Shown: piece after piece, positions 41,891 through 50,738 of the stretch
Layout of the letters: every line of letters starts with the position of its first letter
How positions within the stretch are numbered: position 1 is the stretch's first letter
NCBI RefSeq assembly: GCF_036345915.1
Contig: NZ_CP107785.1
Location: forward strand, 8,556,001 to 8,620,000
From: Nocardia sp. NBC_00565
Lineage (GTDB): Bacteria; Actinomycetota; Actinomycetes; Mycobacteriales; Mycobacteriaceae
DNA length: 64,000 nucleotides
Reading direction: 5' to 3'
The notes under the pieces: model-generated
What the model saw: only the letters and a program-made list of their open reading frames with translations
What the model was told of the DNA's origin: nothing
Databases searched by the model: none
Program-made: the position numbers and the translations under genes

Positions 41891-43597
41891 ATGGCTTCAT
41901 CTTCGGAGGGTCGATATTCCCGCTTCCTGCGGCGCGTGCTCCCATGGGCCGTCGGCGCAGGAGTCATCGCAGGCACGGCCATCGCCGCGACACTGCTGGC
42001 GGGAGGACAGGCCGCGGCACAGCCGCTGACGATTCCAGGTATCGGGACATTCGAAGTCCCGGACGAGTTTTCGATTCCAACCGCGATTCCCGGCGTCGAG
42101 GTTCCGCATTCATCGCCTGCTTCACTTCCCGCGGTTGCAGAATCCACTGTTCTTTCCGAAATCGCTCCCGCTGAAGTTCTGGGGAAGGAACTTTCGGGTC
42201 CGCTCTTGGTTTCGGGTGTGGAATTCTCGGCGCCATCGGCGGCGGTCGTGCGTTCGGCTCTTCCGGTGGTTCCTGCGATCGGTGATTCGGTCGCGCCGGT
42301 GGAACTCGCGCCCGTTGTGGTTTCGGGGAAGGAGCTTTCGGCTCCGTTCGTGGTTTCGGGTGTGGAATTCTCGGCGCCATCGGCGGCGGCTGTGCGTTCG
42401 GCTCTTCCGGTGGTTCCTGCGATCGGTGATTCGGTCGCGCCGGTGGAACTCGCGCCCGTTGTGGTTTGGGGGAAGGAGCTTTCGGCTCCGTTCGTGGTTT
42501 CGGGTGTGGAATTCTCGGCGCCATCGGCGGCGGCTGTGCGTTCGGCTCTTCCGGTGGTTCCTGCGATCGGTGATTCGGTCGCGCCGGTGGAACTCGCGCC
42601 CGTTGTGGTTTGGGGGAAGAAGCTTTCGGATCCGCTCGTGGGTCCGGGTGTGGGATTCGCTGTGCCTCTGCGAGTTCTGGGGATCGAGCGTTCAGCGTTG
42701 CCTTTGGTTCCTGCGATCGGTGATTCGGTCGCGCCGGTGGAACTCGCGCCCGCTGTGGTTTCGGGGAAGGAGCTTTCGGCTCCGCTCGTGGTTTCGGGTG
42801 TGGAATTCTTGGCCCCATCGGCGGCGGTCGTGCGTTCGGCTCTCCCGGTGGTTCCTGCGATCGGTGATTCCGTCGCACCGGTGGAACTCGCGCCCGCTGT
42901 GGTTCCGGGCAAGGAGCTTTCGATGCCGCTCGAGGTTCCGGGTGCGGACTTTTCAGCGCCTCTTGCGGTGCTGAGGATCGGGCGTTCGGCGCCGCTGGCG
43001 GTTCCCGGGATGGAGACTGCAGCGCCGCTGCCGGTTCCCGGGTCGGACCGTTCGGCGCCGTTGGCGGTTCCGGTGCCCGAGCGCTGGGTGCCCCTCGAGG
43101 TTCCGGGGCTGGAGCTATCTGTGCCTGCGACTATTCCGGGGACCGGGATTCAGTTGCCCGCCGATGTGCTCCGTCGCGAACTCTCGTTCCTCACCGGTGT
43201 TCTCGGCATCAAGCCGCCTGCTCCGACGCCGGCGCCCGCGGTGTCGCCGGAGCGGACGCATGGCGCGATCGCCGTCGATGCCGCGCGCGGCAAGGTCGGC
43301 ACCGGATACAGCATGGGTGCGACGGGTCCGGACGCCTTCGACTGTTCCGGACTGGTGCAGTGGTCGTACGGGCAGGCCGGGGTGAAGGTGCCGCGCACGA
43401 GCTATGAGCAGTTGTCCGCAGGCACTCCGGTCGCCGAGGATCAATTGGAGCCAGGTGACATGGTGTCCTTCTACGGCGGCAGTCATTCGGCCCTCTATGC
43501 CGGTGACGGCAAAGTCATCCACGCCTCCACCTACGGCACCGGCGTGACGACGTCACCGATGTCCTCGATGCCGTACGCGGGCGCACGCCGCTTCTGA
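41891..43597 (+). CDS. Secreted NlpC/P60 peptidoglycan hydrolase with Val/Pro-rich repeats
   Basis: 568 residues; GGAGG is eight bases before ATG 41891. A twin-Arg-like FLRRVLPW start and a hydrophobic span end at AAA-QPLTI, a signal peptide. Residues ~90-450 consist of repeats rich in Val, Pro, Ala and Ser; the best conserved unit is 48 residues (144 bp). The last ~115 residues are an NlpC/P60 domain: catalytic Cys in AFDCSGLVQWSYG, His in GGSHSALYAG and a further His in KVIHAST. It should cut stem-peptide bonds in the cell wall, with the repeat region as a spacer or wall-binding stalk. Confidence 0.87.
   Translation: MASSSEGRYSRFLRRVLPWAVGAGVIAGTAIAATLLAGGQAAAQPLTIPGIGTFEVPDEFSIPTAIPGVEVPHSSPASLPAVAESTVLSEIAPAEVLGKELSGPLLVSGVEFSAPSAAVVRSALPVVPAIGDSVAPVELAPVVVSGKELSAPFVVSGVEFSAPSAAAVRSALPVVPAIGDSVAPVELAPVVVWGKELSAPFVVSGVEFSAPSAAAVRSALPVVPAIGDSVAPVELAPVVVWGKKLSDPLVGPGVGFAVPLRVLGIERSALPLVPAIGDSVAPVELAPAVVSGKELSAPLVVSGVEFLAPSAAVVRSALPVVPAIGDSVAPVELAPAVVPGKELSMPLEVPGADFSAPLAVLRIGRSAPLAVPGMETAAPLPVPGSDRSAPLAVPVPERWVPLEVPGLELSVPATIPGTGIQLPADVLRRELSFLTGVLGIKPPAPTPAPAVSPERTHGAIAVDAARGKVGTGYSMGATGPDAFDCSGLVQWSYGQAGVKVPRTSYEQLSAGTPVAEDQLEPGDMVSFYGGSHSALYAGDGKVIHASTYGTGVTTSPMSSMPYAGARRF
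42211..42935 (+). repeat. 144-bp tandem repeats inside the NlpC/P60 gene
   Basis: Units starting TTCGGGTGTGGAATTC occur at 42211, 42355 and 42499, exactly 144 bp apart and almost identical. A diverged unit follows, and another good copy starts at 42793. The near-identity of the first three suggests recent slippage or unequal recombination, so copy number probably differs between strains. Confidence 0.88.
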
Positions 43598-43803
43598 CGC
43601 CGCGACCGATAACCCGGCGAAAGCGCGATGTTCGGTTTCATGCAGATCTTCGTCGGCAGGTTGGGTGGCGTGGCCGTGCCGGAGCGACTGAGGCAATGAC
43701 CTGTTGGAAGTGGGCGGGGACCGGTCGGTCGGCGGCCGTGCGGAGGGCATCGCCGTCGGGCCGGTCCGTAAGGACTGTTCCATTGTTCGGCTAACCGTTC
43801 TAC

Positions 43804-43825
43804 TATCTGCGTATGAATGCAGATA
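43804..43825. promoter_or_regulatory. ArsR-type operator overlapping the start codon
   Basis: TATCTGC-GTATGAAT-GCAGATA, a perfect 7-bp inverted repeat with the ATG of the ArsR gene in its centre. TACTAT at 43801-43806 resembles a -10 box seven bases before the ATG, so the message is probably leaderless and autorepressed. Confidence 0.7.
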
Positions 43826-44208
43826 AAGAGCCACTGCGGCCGCCGATCGCGGAGGATCAGGTCGGGCTGGTTGTCGAGGTCTTCCGAATGCTGGCCGACT
43901 CGACCCGCGTGCAGGTGCTGTGGGCGCTGGTGGACCGGGAGTTGTCGGTCAACGATCTTGCCGACCACATCGGAAAGCCGGGCCCGTCGGTCTCGCAGCA
44001 TCTGGCCAAGCTGCGGATGGCGCGATTGGTCCGCACGCGCCGCGCCGGAACCACGATCTTCTACAGCCTGGAGAACGAGCACGTCCGCCAGTTGGTCGTG
44101 GACGCGGTGTACAACGCAGAACACGCGGGCCCCGGAGTGCCCGCACACCACCGCGGCGACGGTGTGGTCCGCGAATTGCCATCCCGTAATCGGGCGGTGT
44201 CGAAATGA
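43813..44208 (+). CDS. ArsR/SmtB-family metal-sensing repressor
   Basis: 131 residues with a winged helix: LADSTRVQVLWALVDREL, then VNDLADHIGKPGPSVSQHLA as the recognition helix region, then LVRTRRAGTTIFYSLEN for the wing. The C-terminal helix carries HVRQLVVDAVYNAEH and PAHHRGD, a pattern of Asp/His residues like the alpha-5 zinc site of SmtB-type sensors. It overlaps the CDF exporter gene by 4 bp, so it is most likely a zinc- or cobalt/nickel-responsive repressor of its own operon. A perfect inverted repeat spans its start codon. Confidence 0.88.
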   Translation: MNADKEPLRPPIAEDQVGLVVEVFRMLADSTRVQVLWALVDRELSVNDLADHIGKPGPSVSQHLAKLRMARLVRTRRAGTTIFYSLENEHVRQLVVDAVYNAEHAGPGVPAHHRGDGVVRELPSRNRAVSK

Positions 44209-45392
44209 CCCACAAGCGCAATCCCGCACGCTGGCAGGATATTTCGGGTGATGAAGACCGAAATATCCAGGCGCGCAGCGATAATGCTGGCACCGAGCAT
44301 CGTGGTAGCGCCGGAGACGGTCATGAGCATGGCCGGGGATTCGGGCACAGTCATCGGCGGACCGATGGGCACGGCCACAGCCATGGATCTGAGGACAGGC
44401 ACGGGGCCGGCCACCGCCATGGCGCGCACGATGATCATGACCACCCGGGTGGTCTGCGCGGTGCGCTGCGCGAGATCTTCGTGCCGCACAGCCATGATGC
44501 CGCCGACAGCGTCGACGATGCGTTGGAGGCCAGTGCGGTAGGGATTCGCGCGGTGAAGATCAGTCTGGGGGTGCTGGGGGTGACCGCGGTGCTCCAGATG
44601 CTGATCGTGGTGGTTTCCGGGTCGGTTGCATTGGCGGCTGACACCATTCACAACTTCTCCGATGCGCTGACCGCGGTGCCGCTGTGGATCGCGTTCGCGC
44701 TGGGGCGGCGGGCCGCAACTCGGCGCTACACCTATGGATTCGGGCGGGCCGAGGATCTGGCGGGGTTGTTCGTGGTCGGCATGATCACGCTGTCCGCGAT
44801 CATTGCCGGATACGAGGCGGTGCGCAGACTGCTCGATCCGGTCGAGATCCAGCATTTGAGCTGGGTTGCCGCAGCGGGGCTGATCGGGTTCCTCGGCAAT
44901 GAGACCGTCGCGCTCTATCGGATCCGGGTCGGGCGGCGCATCGGCTCGGCCGCGCTGGTCGCCGACGGATTGCATGCGCGGACCGACGGATTCACATCGC
45001 TGGCGGTGCTCATCGGCGCGGGTGGCGTCGCGCTGGGGTTCCCGCTCGCGGATCCCATTGTCGGACTGCTGATTACGGTCGCGATCCTCGCTGTGCTGCG
45101 GACGGCGGCACGAGATGTGTTCCGCCGCTTGATGGATGGTGTCGAGCCCGCGCTGGTGTCGAGCGCCGAGCAGGCGCTGGTCGGCGAACCCGGGGTGGTC
45201 GGTGTGCGCAGCCTGAGAATGCGCTGGATCGGCCACCGCCTCCATGCGGACGTCGAACTCGATGTCGCCCCGACCATCACCCTCGCCGACGCCCACCGCC
45301 TCGCCCACGGGGCCGAACACACGCTCACCCACGCGGTTCCCAAACTCGACACCGCCCTGGTCCATGCGTACCCCGCCCACTCCCCGGCCTGA
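44205..45392 (+). CDS. Cation diffusion facilitator metal exporter with His-rich N-terminus
   Basis: 395 residues. The first ~80 contain more than 15 His in Gly/Asp-rich sequence (GHSHRRTDGHGHSHGSEDRH). Six membrane spans follow, with the CDF metal site residues in ALAADTIHNFSDAL (Asp, His, Asp) and LVADGLHARTDGFTSL (Asp, His, Asp). The cytoplasmic C-terminal domain is present. It exports Zn2+ or a similar divalent ion in exchange for protons. Coupled to the ArsR regulator by ATGA. The HxxxD arrangement in both metal half-sites suits zinc. Confidence 0.9.
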   Translation: MTHKRNPARWQDISGDEDRNIQARSDNAGTEHRGSAGDGHEHGRGFGHSHRRTDGHGHSHGSEDRHGAGHRHGAHDDHDHPGGLRGALREIFVPHSHDAADSVDDALEASAVGIRAVKISLGVLGVTAVLQMLIVVVSGSVALAADTIHNFSDALTAVPLWIAFALGRRAATRRYTYGFGRAEDLAGLFVVGMITLSAIIAGYEAVRRLLDPVEIQHLSWVAAAGLIGFLGNETVALYRIRVGRRIGSAALVADGLHARTDGFTSLAVLIGAGGVALGFPLADPIVGLLITVAILAVLRTAARDVFRRLMDGVEPALVSSAEQALVGEPGVVGVRSLRMRWIGHRLHADVELDVAPTITLADAHRLAHGAEHTLTHAVPKLDTALVHAYPAHSPA

Positions 45393-45559
45393 CCAGCCGA
45401 GTCGCATGGTGACCGTTCAGCTCCGGGAAGTGAGGGCGGGTGCCTGCTGATGGGAATCGCGGGTGCGGCTTCCGGTCGCCCTACTCTTCGGTAGCATCCG
45501 GGGTGTGATGTGGCTCATGGTCGGCAGGCCGCCGTAGTCACCGAAGAAAAGGAGTACCG

Positions 45560-47197
45560 ATGTTGAGCACCATGCAGGACGAGCCGTTGTCACTGGCGAC
45601 GTTGCTGCGCTACGCATCGACGTTCATGGGCGATTCCACCGTATCGACCTGGACCGGCACCGGCGTACGCACCATGACCTACCGTGAGCTGGGCGCCGAG
45701 TCGGCGCGTCTGGCAAATGCGTTGCGCGGCTTGGGGATTGGTGTCGGCGATCGTGTCGGCACATTCATGTGGAACAACAACGAGCACATGGTCGCCTACA
45801 TCGCGGTGCCCGCGATGGGCGCGGTGCTGCACGCACTCAACATCCGGCTCTTCCCGGAGCAGCTCGTCTTCGTGGCCAACCACGCCGAGGACCAGGTGGT
45901 GATCGTCGACGGCACGCTGGTGCCGATGTTCGCCCAGTACCTGCCCAATTTGAAGACCGTGCGCCACGTCATCGTGGCCAATGGCGACGCTGCCGCGCTG
46001 ACGGCCCCAGAGGGCGTCCAGGTGCACTCCTACACCGAACTGCTCGCCGCGCAACCGGACACCTACGACTTTCCCGTGATCGACGAACGATCCTCCGCCG
46101 CAATGTGTTACACCTCCGGCACCACCGGCGACCCCAAGGGCGTGGTGTATTCGCACCGCTCCAACTGGCTGCACGCCATGCAGGTCTGCCAGCCGACCAG
46201 CATGGGCTTCTCCAATCGCGACTACGTGCTCGCGATCGTCCCGCTCTTCCACGCCAACGCCTGGGGCCTGCCCTACGCCGCGCTGATGTCCGGCGCGAAT
46301 GTCCTTATGCCCGACCGCTTCCTGCAGCCCGGCCCGCTGCTGGAGATGATGGCGGCGGAAAAGCCCACCTTTGCCGCCGCGGTCCCGACCATCTGGGGCG
46401 GCGTACTCGCCGGATTGGCCGCGAACTCGCAGGACATCTCCCATCTGCGCTCGGTGGTCGTCGGTGGTTCGGCGGTACCTCCGTCGATGATGCGCGCCTT
46501 CCAGGACAAGCACGGCGTCCGAATCCTGCACGCCTGGGGCATGACCGAGACCTCCCCGCTGGGCAGTGTCGCGCACCCGCCCGCCGGAGTGACCGGCGAG
46601 GACGAGTGGGAGTATCGCTTCACGCAGGGTCGCTTCCCGGCCAGCGTGCAGGCGCGCCTGGTCGCCGATGACGGCAGCGTGGTCCCCAATGACGGTGAGT
46701 CCCTGGGCGAGTTGGAAGTTCGCGGGCCCTGGATCACCGGTTCGTACTACGCCCCGGACGGCGCACAGATCGACCCGGACAAGTTCGACAACGGCTGGTT
46801 GCGCACCGGCGACGTCGGCAAGATCAGCCCCGACGGTTACCTCACCCTGGTCGACCGCTCCAAGGACGTCATCAAGTCCGGCGGTGAATGGATCTCCTCG
46901 GTGGACCTGGAGAACGCGGTCATGGGTCATCCGGCTGTCGCCGAGGCCGCGGTAATCGGTGTGCCGGACGAGAAGTGGGATGAACGGCCGCTCGTTGCCA
47001 TCGTGCTCGCCGATGGTTCCGAAGCCAAACCCGAAGAGCTGCGCGACTTCCTCGCCGACAAGTTCGCCAAATGGCAACTGCCGGAACGGTGGACCTTCAT
47101 CGCGGAGGTCCCGAAGACCAGCGTCGGCAAGTTCGACAAGAAGCGCCTGCGCGCTCAGTACGCCGACGGCGATCTCACGGTCACCACACTGTCCTGA
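45560..47197 (+). CDS. Long-chain fatty-acid-CoA ligase (FadD-like)
   Basis: 545 residues, full length. AAGGAG precedes ATG 45560. Motifs: CYTSGTTGDPKGVVYSHRS (P-loop), HAWGMTETSP, GWLRTGDVGKISPDGYL, DRSKDVIKSGGEWISSVDLE (hinge and A8) and PKTSVGKFDKKRLR with the catalytic Lys. It makes acyl-CoA via acyl-AMP. The gene stands alone and ends at a strong bidirectional hairpin. Similar proteins handle medium to long fatty acids; exact chain length cannot be told. Confidence 0.9.
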   Translation: MLSTMQDEPLSLATLLRYASTFMGDSTVSTWTGTGVRTMTYRELGAESARLANALRGLGIGVGDRVGTFMWNNNEHMVAYIAVPAMGAVLHALNIRLFPEQLVFVANHAEDQVVIVDGTLVPMFAQYLPNLKTVRHVIVANGDAAALTAPEGVQVHSYTELLAAQPDTYDFPVIDERSSAAMCYTSGTTGDPKGVVYSHRSNWLHAMQVCQPTSMGFSNRDYVLAIVPLFHANAWGLPYAALMSGANVLMPDRFLQPGPLLEMMAAEKPTFAAAVPTIWGGVLAGLAANSQDISHLRSVVVGGSAVPPSMMRAFQDKHGVRILHAWGMTETSPLGSVAHPPAGVTGEDEWEYRFTQGRFPASVQARLVADDGSVVPNDGESLGELEVRGPWITGSYYAPDGAQIDPDKFDNGWLRTGDVGKISPDGYLTLVDRSKDVIKSGGEWISSVDLENAVMGHPAVAEAAVIGVPDEKWDERPLVAIVLADGSEAKPEELRDFLADKFAKWQLPERWTFIAEVPKTSVGKFDKKRLRAQYADGDLTVTTLS

Positions 47198-47204
47198 CCA
47201 ACTG

Positions 47205-47261
47205 CCTCGCGGCGGACGTGGAATCGACTGTTCCGAATAGCAATTCACGTCCGCCACGAGG
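47205..47261. terminator. Bidirectional hairpin between fadD-like gene and vapC
   Basis: CCTCG-C-GGCGGACGTG pairs with CACGTCCGCC-A-CGAGG, 15 base pairs with one mismatch, around a 25-base loop. It lies between two convergent genes. No long T-run on either side. Confidence 0.7.
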
Positions 47262-47271
47262 TAATTCGGCG

Positions 47272-47679
47272 CTACGATCTATCGATACGCCGAACCGGCT
47301 GGCCGGTGACTCGTGCGATGGTCTCGAAGTCGTTGTCCGCGTGGAGAACTGTGAGCCCGTGGTGCACAGCGGTTACCGCGACGAGTAGGTCGATCGCACT
47401 AGCGCATTGGTGCCAGCCCTTGTCCGCAAGCCGTCGTTGTAGGTCCGCACTGTCATCCCACGATGTATCGCGCATAGAGAAGTAAGGAAAGGTCTCACGG
47501 AGCAGGCCGTCTGCCTCGTAATATGCGGGCGTACCGCCGACTGCACGCAAGTACTCTCGGCGCACCGGTTGGCAGATGCCGATGAGTCCAGCGTCAACCG
47601 CCTCATCCCATTGTGGTCCGGTCTGTCCCCGATAAAAGCGCACCAAGGCGCTGGTGTCGACGAGGAACAGTTCCGTCAC
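47272..47679 (-). CDS. vapC: VapC-type PIN-domain ribonuclease toxin
   Basis: 135 residues. The conserved acids are Asp in LFLVDTSALVRFYR, Glu in REYLRAVGG, and Asp in SAIDLLVAVTAVHHG and LHADNDFETIARVT. The size is normal for VapC, an endoribonuclease that cuts tRNA or rRNA. It overlaps the antitoxin gene by 4 bp. All catalytic residues are present, so the pair is probably active. Confidence 0.9.
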   Translation of the reverse strand: MTELFLVDTSALVRFYRGQTGPQWDEAVDAGLIGICQPVRREYLRAVGGTPAYYEADGLLRETFPYFSMRDTSWDDSADLQRRLADKGWHQCASAIDLLVAVTAVHHGLTVLHADNDFETIARVTGQPVRRIDRS

Positions 47680-47900
47680 GCGACGGACTCGTGCGGATGC
47701 TCACCTGATTCGATGACCGAGAAGTCGATCTCACCCGATGCGACCATCTCGCGCATTCGTGCGACAGCAGCCGCTCGCCGACGGCGATCGATGATTTCGT
47801 GTAGCGCTGCGTTGACGGTGTCGCGCTTGGTAGAAGTGCCCAGGTACCGAGCCGCCTCGGTCAGGGCGTCGTCGTCCAGATCGATCACTGTTCGCGCCAT
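47676..47900 (-). CDS. vapB: VapB-type antitoxin
   Basis: 74 residues from ATG 47900 with GGGAGG upstream. The N-terminus ARTVIDLDDDALTEAARYLG is a ribbon-helix-helix DNA-binding motif, followed by KRDTVNAALHEIIDRRRR. The C-terminal region (SGEIDFSVIES) should wrap around the toxin. An inverted repeat 21 bp upstream is the likely autoregulatory operator. Confidence 0.88.
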   Translation of the reverse strand: MARTVIDLDDDALTEAARYLGTSTKRDTVNAALHEIIDRRRRAAAVARMREMVASGEIDFSVIESGEHPHESVA

Positions 47901-47920
47901 CGTGAGCCTCCCGATCCATT

Positions 47921-47946
47921 GATATCTATTCTCAAAATAAGATATC
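47921..47946. promoter_or_regulatory. VapBC promoter/operator palindrome
   Basis: GATATCTATT at 47921 mirrors AATAAGATATC ending at 47946 with a 5-6 base centre. It is strikingly A+T-rich against its surroundings and lies 21 bp before vapB. It fits an RHH antitoxin operator over the -10 region. Confidence 0.7.
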
Positions 47947-47985
47947 ACCGCCCATGATCGTGCCGCTACCGCGGTGAATACGCGC

Positions 47986-48023
47986 AAAGCCGACGCGGCC
48001 GATATCTCGATCGCGTCGGCTTT
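47986..48023. terminator. Bidirectional terminator hairpin
   Basis: AAAGCCGACGCG and CGCGTCGGCTTT are perfect 12-bp complements around 14 bases. It lies 8 bp beyond the stop of the leftward gene at 48031 and ends in TTT on both strands. Confidence 0.8.
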
Positions 48024-48030
48024 GGCGGCC

Positions 48031-48423
48031 CTAGCAGTTGCGGAGTTCGGGGCTCTGGTTCAGCAGTTGGGCGCGGGTTCCGATGAAGGTGCTGTAGGTG
48101 TCGCCGCCGACGGCGGCGATCGGGAAGGCCGCGACTCGGTGGCAGTTCTGGAAGGCGAGTTTCACGTTGAAGTGGCGTTCCAGGCCGCCGCGGATGGCGT
48201 CGGAGGCCATGGCACGCAGCAGTTGTCCACGGGCCACCTCATCGGGGGGCGGTACGACATTGTCGGCGTATTCGGCTGTGCCGGAATGCAGCTCACCGGC
48301 TACCCGGCTGACTACCTCCCAGGCGTACGGGAGCGAGACCCGCACACATTCGACGAAGTCGGCGTCGTCGACCTCGCCGCGTTCGGCGCGTTCCAGTATG
48401 GCGGTGGGAACATCGAGGGACAT
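48031..48423 (-). CDS. SCO5389-family conserved actinobacterial protein
   Basis: 130 residues: LDVPTAILERAERGEVDDAD, then VRVSLPYAWEVVSRVAGEL, then ASDAIRGGLERHFNVKLAFQ and the end QLLNQSPELRNC. The family is highly conserved in streptomycetes and related genera and has no proven function. The C-terminal Cys is conserved as I recall the family. No signal peptide or membrane span. The gene stands alone before a strong hairpin. Confidence 0.75.
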   Translation of the reverse strand: MSLDVPTAILERAERGEVDDADFVECVRVSLPYAWEVVSRVAGELHSGTAEYADNVVPPPDEVARGQLLRAMASDAIRGGLERHFNVKLAFQNCHRVAAFPIAAVGGDTYSTFIGTRAQLLNQSPELRNC

Positions 48424-48483
48424 AGCGCTCTCCTGACGTGGATGGCTGATGCGATGTCCTTCGAGTCTAATCGGTAATTGTTG

Positions 48484-49530
48484 TCAACAAGACTGGAATC
48501 GCCGCGAAAGTGCTGTGGTCAGGGCGGTTTTCGTATCGGCGGCCAGTTGGCCGACCAGTTCGCCGGCCGGTAACTCGGGTGCCAGTGTATGGGTCTGGCC
48601 CGCCCACATGTTCACTTCATCCGGGTTGCCTGCCGTCCGTGCGGCGGCCCGCAACGGCGCTGTGGCGTAATGGATTTCCGGATAGGCCGCCGGTGCCGTC
48701 GCGGAGTGTTCGGCCATGAATTGATTGCGCAGGCCGCGCGCCCGGCGGCCGGTGAAGGCGCGGGTCAGCATGGTCGGGGTGTCGGTGCTCAGCGCGGCGC
48801 GGTGTACCTGGTTGGTGCCCGCTTCCGGGCAGCGCAGGAAAACGGTCCCGAGTTGCACGGCCGACGCGCCCGCCGCGAGCGCTGCCGCGATGCCCGCACC
48901 CGTGCTGATGCCGCCGGTGGCCACGATCGGCCGGTCCACAGCGGCGGTCAGAATCTGCAGCAGGGCCAGCAGTCCGAGCGGATCGGTGGCGTCGTCCGCG
49001 ACCCGGTCGACGAAGGTGGCGCGATGCCCACCGGCTTCCGCGCCCTGCGCGATCAGGACATCGGCACCCGCCGCCGCGGCGATCCGGCCCTCGGCGGCCG
49101 AGGTCACCGTCACCCACACCTGCGAACCGGCGTCGTGCAGCCGAGCGATCTCCGTTGCGCTCGGACATCCGAAGGTGAAGGTGACCACCGCGACCGGTGC
49201 GGCGACGAGCAGATCCAGCTTGGCGTCCCAGTCGTCGGTGTCGTACTTCGGCGTGCCGAGTTCGTGTGTGCGACCCAACTCGGCGAGGTAGTCGGCGAAA
49301 TCCTCGGACGGGGTGGCGGGTCCGGGCATGAAGAGGTTCACGCCGAACGGCGCGGTGGTGAGTTCTCGGGTGGCCGCGAGCCGTGCGGCGGTGTCGGCGG
49401 CCGTCAGGTATCCGGCGGCCAGCAGTCCCAGTCCGCCCGCCGCGGAAACCGCCGCGGTCAGCTCGGGTGTGGACGGCCCGCCCGCCATCGGCGCCAGCAC
49501 GATCGGGACGCTCAGTTCGTCGAGGATCAC
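48484..49530 (-). CDS. Nitronate monooxygenase (2-nitropropane dioxygenase family)
   Basis: 348 residues, FMN TIM barrel. The start VPIVLAPMAGGPSTPELTAA, FGVNLFMPG, the catalytic-His segment AQGAEAGGHRATF, and VATGGISTGAGIAAALAAGA with VQLGTVFLRCPEA for phosphate binding are all present. It oxidises alkyl nitronates such as propionate-3-nitronate; some relatives act as enoyl reductases. It has its own start, 60 bp beyond the SCO5389-like gene, both transcribed leftward. Length is normal. Confidence 0.88.
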   Translation of the reverse strand: MILDELSVPIVLAPMAGGPSTPELTAAVSAAGGLGLLAAGYLTAADTAARLAATRELTTAPFGVNLFMPGPATPSEDFADYLAELGRTHELGTPKYDTDDWDAKLDLLVAAPVAVVTFTFGCPSATEIARLHDAGSQVWVTVTSAAEGRIAAAAGADVLIAQGAEAGGHRATFVDRVADDATDPLGLLALLQILTAAVDRPIVATGGISTGAGIAAALAAGASAVQLGTVFLRCPEAGTNQVHRAALSTDTPTMLTRAFTGRRARGLRNQFMAEHSATAPAAYPEIHYATAPLRAAARTAGNPDEVNMWAGQTHTLAPELPAGELVGQLAADTKTALTTALSRRFQSC

Positions 49531-49798
49531 GGATCTCAGTCTGGCCCATCGACCGCCGCTGCCGATCGAGGCGGGTCACTGGAAAGTCACGGCTTCGTGA
49601 TGTTCGGCCAGACGTCTGACCAGGCCTTAAACAGGAACTTCGACAGAGAAGGTTGCGGAATGGTCACGACGGGGTAGAGTTCCCGTCACAACGGATACCG
49701 AAACGTTACATAGTTCGAAACCGGCGAATCGTTACCGAAAACGTCGGCTTCGGCCCGGAATTCGTTGAGCCACTGTAGGTCGAGCGCAAGGACCAGCT

Positions 49799-50662
49799 TT
49801 GTCGCAGCATCGGGTAGGCCCCAGTTCCATAACCGTCATGAGCCTGATCGGTGAAGGCGTTGCGGGTCGGCCGACGCGGCATCGCGCCGAGCCGACCACC
49901 ACCGACCGGGTGAAGATCGCGGCCGGCGCCGCGGTCGCCGCCGGCGCCCTCATCGGCACCGCCGCCCAGGTCGCTCCGGCCATCGCCGCCCCGCTGATGC
50001 CGGGTGCGCATGAGGGAGACGAGGAAGCTGCCGCTCCCATGACATTCAAGGGCACGGCAGAACTCCCGGTCGAAGAGGCGCGGGCGTCGGCTCCCATCGC
50101 CGAAGCCGCCCAGGTCGCGACCACCCCGGTGGCCGCGCCCGTCGCGGCCCCGGTCGCCAACCCGTTCGGCATCAACGGTCTGCCGCCGGAGATCGCGGGC
50201 CCGCTGGCCCAGGTCGAACAGATCCTCAAGGGCGCGCAGCAGCAGATCGCCCCGGCTGGCGCGGTGCGCCCGGTCGCCGGTGAGATCAGCTCCGGATTCG
50301 GTTCCCGCTGGGGCGAATTCCACTACGGCCTCGACTTCGCCGATCAGCTCGGCGCCCCCATCCACTCGGTGAGCAACGGCACCGTCATCGAGGCGGGCCC
50401 GGCCTCCGGGTTCGGCCTGTGGGTGCGGGTCCAGCAGGACGACGGCACCATCGCGGTCTATGGCCACGTGAACGAGATGTTCGTGCACGAGGGTCAGCGG
50501 GTGAACGCGGGCGATGTCATCGCCACCGTCGGCAACCGTGGCAACTCGACCGGCCCGCACCTGCACCTGGAGATCTGGGATCAGGGCGGCAACAAGGTCG
50601 ATCCGATGCCGTACCTGGCCGCCAAGGGCGTCCCGCTGCAGTGGGGCCCGTCGGCGCACTGA
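49799..50662 (+). CDS. Secreted M23-family (LytM) peptidase
   Basis: 287 residues from TTG 49799, supported by AAGGA seven bases upstream; ATG 49838 is an alternative. A hydrophobic segment (KIAAGAAVAAGALIGTAAQV) ending AIAA-PLMPG is a signal peptide or anchor. An Ala/Pro/Val linker leads to the M23 domain: FGSRWGEFHYGLDFAD (HxxxD zinc ligands), YGHVNEM and GPHLHLEIW (HxH). It should cleave peptide cross-links in peptidoglycan or process wall proteins. Two CGTTAC words at 49704 and 49730 lie upstream and could be part of an MtrA-like site (weak). Confidence 0.85.
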   Translation: MSQHRVGPSSITVMSLIGEGVAGRPTRHRAEPTTTDRVKIAAGAAVAAGALIGTAAQVAPAIAAPLMPGAHEGDEEAAAPMTFKGTAELPVEEARASAPIAEAAQVATTPVAAPVAAPVANPFGINGLPPEIAGPLAQVEQILKGAQQQIAPAGAVRPVAGEISSGFGSRWGEFHYGLDFADQLGAPIHSVSNGTVIEAGPASGFGLWVRVQQDDGTIAVYGHVNEMFVHEGQRVNAGDVIATVGNRGNSTGPHLHLEIWDQGGNKVDPMPYLAAKGVPLQWGPSAH

Positions 50663-50738
50663 TTTTTCGTTGCCCGGCTTGATAGTCCAATACGCACTGC
50701 GCTCCCATAGGGACCGGACGGTCGTTAGGCTCGGGCCC

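Noticed and set aside
41797..42912. Repeat-containing minus-strand frame of 371 residues
   Set aside because: It is only the complement of the tandem repeats in the NlpC/P60 gene; no signal peptide or domain.
42211..42935. Regular repeats considered as a CRISPR array
   Set aside because: Units are 144 bp, in frame and coding; no short repeats with unique spacers and no cas genes are present anywhere in the window.
49531..49798. A possible c-di-AMP (ydaO) riboswitch before the M23 peptidase, as often seen for wall hydrolases
   Set aside because: The conserved riboswitch core was not found; only two CGTTAC words were seen, too weak for an MtrA call.
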